DNA from: Lachnospiraceae bacterium UBA3863
GTDB lineage: Bacteria > Bacillota > Clostridia > Lachnospirales > Lachnospiraceae
Direction of reading: 5' to 3'
DNA: 18,665 bases
NCBI GenBank assembly: GCA_002392385.1
Contig: DGGX01000229.1
Span: forward strand, 1-18,665
The notes beneath the pieces were generated by a model. That model had not been told where the DNA came from, made no database searches, and worked only from the letters and a program-made list of their open reading frames with translations. The position numbers and the translations under genes were made by a program. This document shows positions 1-4,889 of this stretch, piece after piece; position 1 is the first letter of the stretch, and every line of letters starts with the position of its first letter.

Positions 1-312
1 ATCGTCGGCAAGGGCGGCATGAAGGAGAACACGGAGAGGGCCTGCAGGGATTTCGGCGCGATCCACTGTGTTTTCCCGGCGGGCAACGCGGTCGTCGCAG
101 CCACCGAGGTCGAGGAGATCGTCGAGGCCCAGTGGAAGGACCTGGGCATGCCCGAGACCCTCTGGCACAGCCACGTCAAGGAGTTCGGTCCCCTGATCGT
201 TTCCATCGATTCCTACGGAAGAAACTATTTCGAAGAGAAGAAGGTGGAGTATAATAAGAAAAAAGATGAGCAGGTCGCGCTGATCAGCAGCCAGGTCGGG
301 TTCATCAAGTAA
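1..312 (+). CDS. ttdB: Fe-S fumarate hydratase / L(+)-tartrate dehydratase beta subunit, 3' end only
   Basis: The reading frame is open from base 1, so the 5' part lies outside the window; about 103 residues remain. The fragment begins IVGKGGM, and GKGGM is a signature of the beta/C-terminal half of class I Fe-S fumarases and of tartrate dehydratase. The later stretch with GMPETLW followed by FGPLIVSID is also typical of this subunit. With the alpha subunit, which carries the 4Fe-4S cluster, it would dehydrate L-tartrate to oxaloacetate or interconvert fumarate and malate. The next gene, 104 bp downstream on the same strand, is a tartrate/D-malate dehydrogenase. That context favours the tartrate dehydratase reading, but sequence alone does not exclude a fumarase. 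The family call is firm; the substrate is inferred. Confidence 0.85.
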   Translation: MVGKGGMKENTERACRDFGAIHCVFPAGNAVVAATEVEEIVEAQWKDLGMPETLWHSHVKEFGPLIVSIDSYGRNYFEEKKVEYNKKKDEQVALISSQVGFIK

Positions 313-348
313 GAGAGACAGGATCTACAGCTTCCATAGCTACTGACG

Positions 349-372
349 GTCAGACCCGCTGCGGCGGGCCTG
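349..372 (+). other. Intercistronic GC hairpin
   Basis: CCCGC at 355-359 pairs with GCGGG at 364-368, and GGCC/CCGCC sequence follows. No T tract comes after it, so it is not a convincing terminator. A similar AGACCCGC...GCGGGC hairpin lies downstream of nadE at 11161-11178. It may stabilise or process the mRNA between ttdB and the dehydrogenase gene. Confidence 0.35.
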
Positions 373-415
373 GCCGCCTGGGCATTTCAGACAGCACTGC
401 AAAAAGGAGGGGAAC

Positions 416-1504
416 ATGGAGACTTACAGGATAGCAGTCGTAGCAGGGGACGGCATCGGCCCGGAGGTCATGGCGGAGTGCGTGAAGGTGCTGAAGGCGG
501 CCGCGGAACTGGACGGCAGCTTCCGGTTTGATTTCACGGAATTTCCCTGGGGCTGCGAGTACTACCTGAAGACCGGGAAGATGATGCCGGACGACGGCAT
601 CGAGACGCTCGGCAAGTTCGACGCGATCCTGCTGGGCGCCGTGGGCTACCCGGGCGTGCCGGACAACATCTCGCTGCGGGACCTGCTGCTGCGGATCCGG
701 CACGATTTTGACCAGTATGTGAACCTCCGTCCCGTGCGGCTCCTGAAGGGTGCCCCCTGCCCGCTGAAGGACGTCGCGCAGGAAGACATCAACATGACCT
801 TCGTCCGCGAGAACACGGAGGGCGAGTATTCCGGCTCCGGCGCCTGGCTCTACAAGGGGCAGCCGAATGAGGTGGTCATTCAGAACGGCGTTTTCTCCCG
901 CAAGGGGACGGAGCGCGTGATCCGCTACGCCTACGAGCTCGCGAGAAAAGAGCACAAGACCCTCACCAGCATCAGCAAGGCCAACGCCCTGAACTACTCC
1001 ATGGTCTTCTGGGACAGCATCTTCAAGGAGGTCGGCGAGGAGTATCCGGACGTCGAGACCCACTCCTACCTCGTGGACGCGGCCTCCATGTTCATGGTCA
1101 AGGACCCGAAGCGGTTCCAGATCGTGGTCACCTCCAACCTGTTCGGAGACATCCTGACAGACCTCGGCGCGGCGATCGCGGGCGGCATGGGCCTCGCCGC
1201 CGGCGCCAACCTGAACCCTGAGAGAAAGTACCCGTCCATGTTCGAGCCCATCCACGGCTCGGCGCCGGACATCGCGGGCCGGCAGATCGCCAACCCGCTG
1301 GCGGCTATCTGGTCCGCCTCCCAGCTCCTCGACTTCTTCGGCCACGAGGACTGGGGCGCGAAGATCCTCGACGTCATGGAGGACATGCTCGTCAACCACC
1401 GCGAGGCCCTCACCCCCGACCAGGGCGGCAACGCCACCACGTCGGCGTGCGGGGATATGTTCGTGGAGCTGATGCGCTCACACAGGGGACGGTTCTCTGT
1501 GTGA
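416..1504 (+). CDS. ttuC: Tartrate dehydrogenase / D-malate dehydrogenase (decarboxylating)
   Basis: This 362-residue protein belongs to the isocitrate/isopropylmalate dehydrogenase family. It opens with the nucleotide-binding GDGIGPEV motif. NISLRDLLLRIRHDFDQY followed by NLRPVR resembles the tartrate/D-malate dehydrogenase branch rather than LeuB. Catalytic Lys188 lies in ISKAN, and the metal-binding aspartates are D245 and D249 in FGDILTD. Known reactions of the group are NAD-dependent oxidation of tartrate and oxidative decarboxylation of D-malate to pyruvate, with Mn2+ or Mg2+, in the cytosol. The start is supported by AAAGGAGGGG ending a few bases before the ATG. The preceding dehydratase subunit suggests a tartrate or hydroxyacid degradation operon. 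The last residues (SHRGRFSV) and the stop codon are encoded by a dispersed repeat at 1481-1505, so the natural C-terminus may have been altered. Confidence 0.88.
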   Translation: METYRIAVVAGDGIGPEVMAECVKVLKAAAELDGSFRFDFTEFPWGCEYYLKTGKMMPDDGIETLGKFDAILLGAVGYPGVPDNISLRDLLLRIRHDFDQYVNLRPVRLLKGAPCPLKDVAQEDINMTFVRENTEGEYSGSGAWLYKGQPNEVVIQNGVFSRKGTERVIRYAYELARKEHKTLTSISKANALNYSMVFWDSIFKEVGEEYPDVETHSYLVDAASMFMVKDPKRFQIVVTSNLFGDILTDLGAAIAGGMGLAAGANLNPERKYPSMFEPIHGSAPDIAGRQIANPLAAIWSASQLLDFFGHEDWGAKILDVMEDMLVNHREALTPDQGGNATTSACGDMFVELMRSHRGRFSV

Positions 1505-1505
1505 G
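1477..1505 (+). repeat. REP-like palindromic repeat, copy 1 (inside the 3' end of ttuC)
   Basis: CTCACACAG at 1477-1485 and CTGTGTGAG at 1497-1505 form a perfect 9-bp stem with loop GGGACGGTTCT. The 25 bases 1481-1505 recur exactly and in the same orientation at 4284-4308. A 21-base version recurs inverted at 4352-4372. Palindromic form and dispersed placement resemble REP elements, which in other bacteria are linked to Y1-type (RAYT) transposases; no such transposase is in the window. This copy supplies the last codons and the TGA of ttuC. Confidence 0.8.
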
Positions 1506-1650
1506 TACACCCGAAAGGGTAAGAAAAAGGGATGGGCACACACGCTGCTATACCCGAAAGGGTACAATAAAAACACAATCTCGTGGATTTGCACCCGATA
1601 AGGTATAAAACCACACGAAACACTTGAGTTTACACCCGAAAGGGTGTAAA
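1506..1650 (+). promoter_or_regulatory. Array of four palindromic operators for HipB
   Basis: ACCCGAAAGGGT occurs exactly at 1509-1520, 1552-1563 and 1634-1645, with a variant ACCCGATAAGGT at 1593-1604. All four are in the same orientation. Start-to-start spacing is 43, 41 and 41 bp, close to four helical turns, so bound dimers would sit on one face of the DNA. The last copy is the most complete: TTTACACCC and GGGTGTAAA flank GAAA at 1629-1650. Its 18-bp inner form, TACACCC-GAAA-GGGTGTA, has the same span as the E. coli HipB operator (TATCC-N8-GGATA). The array ends just before an HTH antitoxin gene, which suggests autoregulation. Confidence 0.82.
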
Positions 1651-1652
1651 TT
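1624..1652 (+). promoter_or_regulatory. Candidate hipB promoter overlapping the fourth operator
   Basis: TTGAGT at 1624-1629 and TAAATT at 1647-1652 are separated by 17 bp, each matching consensus at 4 of 6 positions. Operator 4 fills the spacer, so HipB binding would block RNA polymerase. The expected start of transcription, about 1659, falls on the hipB ATG, and no ribosome site precedes that ATG, so the mRNA could be leaderless. An alternative -10, TATAAA at 1604-1609, is a better match but lacks a good -35 and would leave a leader of about 43 nt containing operator 4. Confidence 0.45.
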
Positions 1653-1658
1653 CTTTTT

Positions 1659-1877
1659 ATGAGCACTTTGGGATCCTATATTCGTGAAGAGAGAAGAAAA
1701 GCAGGACTGACGCAGGAGGAATTTGCAGTCCGGTCGGGGCTCGGACTGCGCTTTGTCAGAGAACTGGAACAGGGCAAGGAGACTGTTCGCATGGACAAGG
1801 TCAACCAGGCGCTGCGGATGTTCGGCATGGAGGCGGTTCCCGGCAGGATCTGCCGGCAGCCGGAGAAGGAATCATGA
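1659..1877 (+). CDS. hipB: HipB-like antitoxin, XRE-family HTH regulator
   Basis: A 72-residue protein made up almost entirely of a helix-turn-helix domain. The pattern IREERRKAGLTQEEFA (8-23) followed by SGLGLRFVRELEQGK (26-40) is the XRE/Cro fold as seen in HipB. It is expected to bind as a dimer to the four palindromes just upstream and to repress the operon, usually together with the toxin complex. The HTH starts within a few residues of M1, so this start is likely correct even though no ribosome site precedes it. The stop overlaps the hipS start (ATGA at 1874-1877), indicating translational coupling. The C-terminal tail after residue 60 is short and basic. The call rests on the HTH pattern plus the HipA-like genes that follow. 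Confidence 0.87.
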   Translation: MSTLGSYIREERRKAGLTQEEFAVRSGLGLRFVRELEQGKETVRMDKVNQALRMFGMEAVPGRICRQPEKES

Positions 1878-2203
1878 GCGAGACTAACAGAAAAGCAGCC
1901 GTCTATATCCAGAATGTCCCCGCGGGACGGATCGAGGAGACAGAAGAGGGATATCTTTTCTCCTATGACAGTGCCTACCTGGAACGCACAGACGCTGTGG
2001 CTGCCAGCATAACGCTTCCGCTGAGGAAGGAGCCTTATTTCAGTGAAGTGCTGTTTCCTTTTTTTGACGGCCTGATTCCGGAGGGGTGGCTGTTGCAGGT
2101 GATCCGGGACACATGGAAGCTGGACAGGCGTGACCGGTTTGGCGCGCTGCTTGCCGCCTGCAGGGATTGTATCGGGGACGTCAGCATACGGAGAGAAGAA
2201 TGA
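1874..2203 (+). CDS. hipS: HipS-like protein (free-standing HipA N-terminal domain)
   Basis: A 109-residue protein matching only the N-subdomain 1 of HipA. VYIQNVPAGRI (11-21) opens the beta-rich part, followed by SITLPLRKEPY and then FFDGLIPEG with CIGDVSI at the end, the typical edge of HipA_N1. In bipartite hipBA systems this domain is fused to the kinase; here it is a separate gene between hipB and the kinase. That is the HipBST layout, in which the small HipS was shown in E. coli O127 to act as the antitoxin towards HipT. GGAGAAGGA lies upstream within the end of hipB, and the ATG overlaps the hipB stop. Unlike the tight hipB-hipS junction, a 71-bp gap separates it from hipT. Confidence 0.85.
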   Translation: MSETNRKAAVYIQNVPAGRIEETEEGYLFSYDSAYLERTDAVAASITLPLRKEPYFSEVLFPFFDGLIPEGWLLQVIRDTWKLDRRDRFGALLAACRDCIGDVSIRREE

Positions 2204-2274
2204 ACGTCCGTACCGATGTATAGAACGTTCAATCTGGGGTAACTAAGGATTCATGACAGGAAGGAGGGACGCAG
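2204..2274 (+). other. Gap between hipS and hipT, with a GAACGTTC palindrome and strong ribosome site
   Basis: The 71-bp gap contains the 8-bp palindrome GAACGTTC at 2223-2230. A very strong ribosome site, AAGGAGG at 2261-2267, stands 7 bases before the hipT ATG. No clear internal promoter is visible. The strong site means the toxin need not depend on translational coupling to hipS. Confidence 0.4.
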
Positions 2275-3249
2275 ATGCGCTGTCTGTGCTGCGGCCGGGA
2301 AATCGCGGAGAATGCTCCCGCAGAGGAAAAGAACAGCCAATGGCATAGGCGGTGCGTCAGAAAGTTCTTCGGAACAGCGCATCTGCCCGTGCTGGATCTG
2401 TCAGAGAAGACGCTGCTCCGCCTGGCGCAGGAGACAGCGGATATGGGTCTTACCGTTCCCGGCGTACAGAAGAAGCTTTCCTTACATCTGTCCAAAGAGC
2501 CGGAGTATCGCCTGACGATCGTCGACTATCCTGCGGGCTTTATTCTGAAGCCGCAGACAGAAGAATATGCCTGTTTGCCGGAATATGAGGACGCGGTCAT
2601 GAGAATGGCGGATGCGGCAGGGATCCGCACAGTGCCGCATGCGCTGGTGAGAACAGAGGCAGGCTGCGCCTATATCACACGCAGGGTCGACAGGGAGAGC
2701 GCCGGGGACCACATGCAAATGTTTGCGATGGAGGACTTTTGCCAGCTGTCCGGCCGGCTGACCGAGGATAAATATAAGGGGTCGTACGAGAGGTGCACGC
2801 AGATCATCGATCGCTATTCCCTGCATACGGGACTGGATCTGGCGGAGTTCTATCAGCGTATACTGTTCTGCTTTCTCACCGGGAATTCCGACATGCACCT
2901 GAAGAACTTCTCCCTCAGGGAGATGACACCGGGAGGCAGAGACTTCGTCCTGTCGGAAGCTTATGACCTGCTGCCGGTAAACGTCATCCTTCCCGCGGAC
3001 AAGGAGGAGACGGCTCTCACGTTACATGGCAAGAAGAGAAATATTCGGAGAAAAGACCTGCTCATCCTGGCGTCACACTGCGATCTCTCCGCACAGACCG
3101 CAGAACGCATGATCAGGCGCCTTCTGGCACATGAAGAGCAGTTCCGGAACATACTGGAAGCCTCCTGCCTGCCGGAGGACAGGAAGGAGGCTCTGTGGAC
3201 TCTGATGGAGCATAGAATGGAGCGTTTGCAGGTTACAGGTTCGCCTTGA
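2275..3249 (+). CDS. hipT: HipT-like Ser/Thr kinase toxin (HipA family)
   Basis: A 324-residue HipA-family kinase without the N1 domain, which is encoded by the preceding gene. The N-terminus carries a probable zinc-binding cysteine cluster (C3, C5, C6, with H24 and C27). The Gly-rich loop is TVPGVQKK (60-67); its Thr60 takes the place of the regulatory serine found in HipA and HipT relatives. Lys92 in FILKP is the likely ATP-anchoring lysine. The catalytic loop is NSDMHLKN (204-211) with D207 and N211, and the metal-binding aspartate is D231 in AYDLLP. Known HipA-family toxins phosphorylate aminoacyl-tRNA synthetases (GltX for HipA, TrpS for E. coli HipT); the target here is unknown. The catalytic residues are all present, so the kinase looks intact. 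Base composition is less GC-rich than in the flanking metabolic genes, suggesting acquisition. Confidence 0.87.
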   Translation: MRCLCCGREIAENAPAEEKNSQWHRRCVRKFFGTAHLPVLDLSEKTLLRLAQETADMGLTVPGVQKKLSLHLSKEPEYRLTIVDYPAGFILKPQTEEYACLPEYEDAVMRMADAAGIRTVPHALVRTEAGCAYITRRVDRESAGDHMQMFAMEDFCQLSGRLTEDKYKGSYERCTQIIDRYSLHTGLDLAEFYQRILFCFLTGNSDMHLKNFSLREMTPGGRDFVLSEAYDLLPVNVILPADKEETALTLHGKKRNIRRKDLLILASHCDLSAQTAERMIRRLLAHEEQFRNILEASCLPEDRKEALWTLMEHRMERLQVTGSP

Positions 3250-3332
3250 TCTTCTCGATCAGCTGCGGCGTCCGCCTGCGCAGAAATGCCTGCCCGGTCT
3301 CCGAACTCCTTCCCTTGCACGGCACGAGATCC

Positions 3333-4178
3333 TCAGATATACCACACCGGCAGTTCCAGTACATTCTCCCTGAGCATGCCAGGGGCAGGGCACATGCTGA
3401 TGACGGCACCCATGCCCCGCTTTTTGTCCGGGACCTTGTCCAGGACCTGGAAGGCAGCTGCGGCATAGGCTTTTTCAGAGGTGTTCTTTTTGACTTCGAT
3501 GGGGTAAAGTATGCCATTCTCCTCGATGATAAAATCGATCTCACCTTCCACTTCCGTCGAGATTCCGTTATGACGGATCTTCTTTTTGTCCTTTCCTCTG
3601 TAGTAGGAGACGCAGTAACGGTAGTCGATCCCCTGGTTGGAGTAGGACTTGAGGATTTCAGAGATCACGAAGGTCTCGAACATATTTCCGGCCATGGCGC
3701 CGTATGCCAGCGTTTCCGGGGTGAGCCAACGCGTCAGGTAGGACGCCAGACCAGTGTCGCGGAAATAGACCTTGGGCGTCTTGATCGCCCGCTTCAGGAC
3801 CGAAGGTGTATATGGCTCCAGGAGGTAGATGATACCGGAGGCTTCCAGAATGGACATCCAGTTTTTTATGGTCGCAGAGTCTCTGCCGACCTCATCAGCA
3901 ATGTTGGCGTAATTGACCATCTGGCCGGTGCGGGCGGCGACAGCGGCCATAAACCGGCGGAAAACATCGAGGTCGTGCACGACAGACAGTTCGCGGACGT
4001 CCCGTTCCAGATAGGTCTTAATATAACTGGCATAGAATTGCTGCCAGTCCAGGTCGGGGTTCCGATAGAGTTCAGGATAGCTGCCTCTGTGAATGATATG
4101 CCAGATGTTTTCTGGTTTTCCGGCCGTCTTCTGCCGCGCTGAAACATACTCCATGGTGGGAATGAACGGCCTGAAGGA
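3333..4178 (-). pseudogene. DUF4143 AAA ATPase gene lacking its ATPase half
   Basis: On the minus strand the frame encodes the C-terminal part of the AAA_14/DUF4143 ATPase family. Readable landmarks, in order, are PFIPTMEY, RGSYPELY, YIKTYLERDVREL, a winged-helix-like stretch (NYANIADEVGRDSATIKNW), YFRDTGLASYL, and a PD-(D/E)XK-like end with GEIDFII and IEVKKN. Family members run to roughly 400 residues and begin with a P-loop ATPase domain. Here nothing before PFIPT is recognisable, and a stop in frame (near 4188) plus a long palindrome (4182-4220) mark the break. The internal ATG at 4154 would give 273 residues, but no ribosome site precedes it. The gene is therefore most likely a 5'-deleted remnant. 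It runs convergent to hipT. A truncated but expressed nuclease-like protein cannot be excluded. Confidence 0.8.
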
Positions 4179-4181
4179 TGC

Positions 4182-4223
4182 AATCGACTAATCCGGAATT
4201 TAATTCCGGATTAGTCGATTTTT
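4182..4223 (+). repeat. 39-bp near-perfect palindrome with T5 tail
   Basis: AATCGACTAATCCGGAATT at 4182-4200 is repeated in perfect reverse complement at 4202-4220, around a single T at 4201. TTTTT follows at 4219-4223. On the + strand this could act as an intrinsic terminator. It also lies exactly at the 5' break of the ATPase remnant, so it may instead be a former operator of that gene or a scar of the rearrangement. Confidence 0.75.
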
Positions 4224-4259
4224 GCTCATGACCTCACACGGGGGCGTCACACAAGGGGC

Positions 4260-4289
4260 CTCTCACAGGCTCTCACAGGCTCTCACAGG
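4260..4289 (+). repeat. Three perfect 10-bp tandem repeats
   Basis: CTCTCACAGG occurs three times head to tail (4260-4269, 4270-4279, 4280-4289). The third copy runs into the REP-like repeat at 4284. It was probably made by slippage on the edge of the repeat. Confidence 0.85.
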
Positions 4290-4372
4290 GGACGGTTCTC
4301 TGTGTGAGGGCAAGGCAAAAAAGGGAAAAAAGCCAGCATTTCTGCGGCTCGCACAGAGAACCGTCCCCTGTG
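4284..4372 (+). repeat. REP-like repeats, copies 2 and 3, in inverted orientation
   Basis: Copy 2 (4284-4308) matches copy 1 at 1481-1505 over 25 bases. Copy 3 (4352-4372) is the exact reverse complement of the first 21 bases of copy 2. The two are 47 bp apart, so they form a large stem whose arms are each hairpins themselves. This pairing resembles the BIME arrangement of REP elements. The spacer is A-rich and has no open frame of note. Confidence 0.8.
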
Positions 4373-4404
4373 CGGGACCCTGCCCTGTGCGGGACCCTGT
4401 GCGG
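4366..4404 (+). repeat. 17-bp tandem repeat, two full copies and part of a third
   Basis: CCCTGTGCGGGACCCTG fills 4366-4382 and 4383-4399 exactly. CCCTGTGCGG at 4395-4404 begins a further partial unit. The first copy overlaps the edge of REP-like copy 3, so it probably arose by duplication of that edge. Confidence 0.85.
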
Positions 4405-4414
4405 TCTATTTAAC

Positions 4415-4443
4415 TTGACAAGCGAACGTCCTCATTTTATAAT
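4415..4443 (+). promoter_or_regulatory. Perfect sigma-A promoter of the XRE regulator gene
   Basis: TTGACA at 4415-4420 and TATAAT at 4438-4443 are separated by exactly 17 bp, matching the consensus at all 12 positions. Transcription should start near 4450, about 57 bases before the XRE gene. So strong a promoter implies that repression sets its output. Confidence 0.88.
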
Positions 4444-4456
4444 TCGCATAAGCGAA
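4443..4456 (+). promoter_or_regulatory. Probable autoregulatory operator of the XRE gene
   Basis: TTCGCATAAGCGAA is an inverted repeat (TTCGC-N4-GCGAA) covering the last -10 base and the expected transcription start. A further half-site, GCGAA, lies at 4422-4426 in the promoter spacer. Dyads like this at promoters commonly serve XRE repressors, and the next gene encodes one. The assignment of that protein to this site is inferred. Confidence 0.6.
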
Positions 4457-4506
4457 AATCCCACCATAAAGAACTGAATACAGGAAAGCTGAGAAAGGGG
4501 TAGAGT

Positions 4507-4839
4507 ATGATCATCAGTGAAAGAATATTCAAGCTGATGCAGGCACAGGGGATGTCCCAGAAGGAATTCTCCCAGAAGACGGGGATCGCGCAGAGCAGTA
4601 TCAGCGACTGGAAGCGCAAGAAGACCAACCCTTCATCCGACAAGATCATGGCCATCTGTGAGACCCTCAAGGTCTCTCCCTATGATATCCTGGGCGATGA
4701 TCCGGACAGGGAGATGGGCGGAGATTATCTGATCGTCAACAAGGGAACGGACGAGTACATGCTGCTCATGCGCTACAATGATCTGAGCCGCAGAAGCAGG
4801 GACAGGCTGATCGGATATCTGCAGGCGCTGTCGGAATAA
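4507..4839 (+). CDS. XRE-family transcriptional regulator
   Basis: A 110-residue DNA-binding protein. The N-terminal 60 residues form a Cro/cI-type HTH: ERIFKLMQAQGMSQKEFSQK (5-24), then GIAQSSISDWKRKKTNPSSD (26-45) and VSPYDILG. The C-terminal part (about 84-108) is helical and may dimerise. GAAAGGGG lies upstream at a good distance from the ATG. The gene sits behind a perfect promoter with an inverted repeat over the start site, so it probably represses itself. The M1 peptidase gene begins 50 bp downstream on the same strand, so the two may be co-transcribed. No phage or conjugation genes surround it, and its target beyond itself cannot be told from the window. Confidence 0.88.
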   Translation: MIISERIFKLMQAQGMSQKEFSQKTGIAQSSISDWKRKKTNPSSDKIMAICETLKVSPYDILGDDPDREMGGDYLIVNKGTDEYMLLMRYNDLSRRSRDRLIGYLQALSE

Positions 4840-4889
4840 GGAAGCGTGCCGGTATTCAGGGAAGAATACAGGAATAAGGAGAAGGTGCG

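Noticed and set aside
350..1399. 349-residue minus-strand frame opposite ttuC, and the 553-residue one at 7025-8686 opposite the asparagine synthetase gene
   Set aside because: Both mirror genes with clear family motifs and show His-, Val- and Arg-rich shadow composition.
1506..1650. Regularly spaced repeats that could suggest a CRISPR array or iterons
   Set aside because: The repeated unit is a 12-18 bp palindrome at a promoter, with only four copies and no cas or rep gene nearby. Operators for the adjacent HTH gene explain it better.
3246..4142. 298-residue + strand frame
   Set aside because: The minus strand here encodes the recognisable DUF4143 ATPase remnant; the + frame has no family features or ribosome site.
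4182..4223. Confident intrinsic terminator
   Set aside because: The stem and T5 tail fit a terminator shape, but no + strand gene ends nearby, and the stem's symmetry and position suggest an operator or rearrangement scar equally well.
4420..4430. Possible LexA/DinR box in GCGAACGT near the xre promoter
   Set aside because: Only one half-site is present; the GCGAA half fits the TTCGC-N4-GCGAA dyad downstream better.
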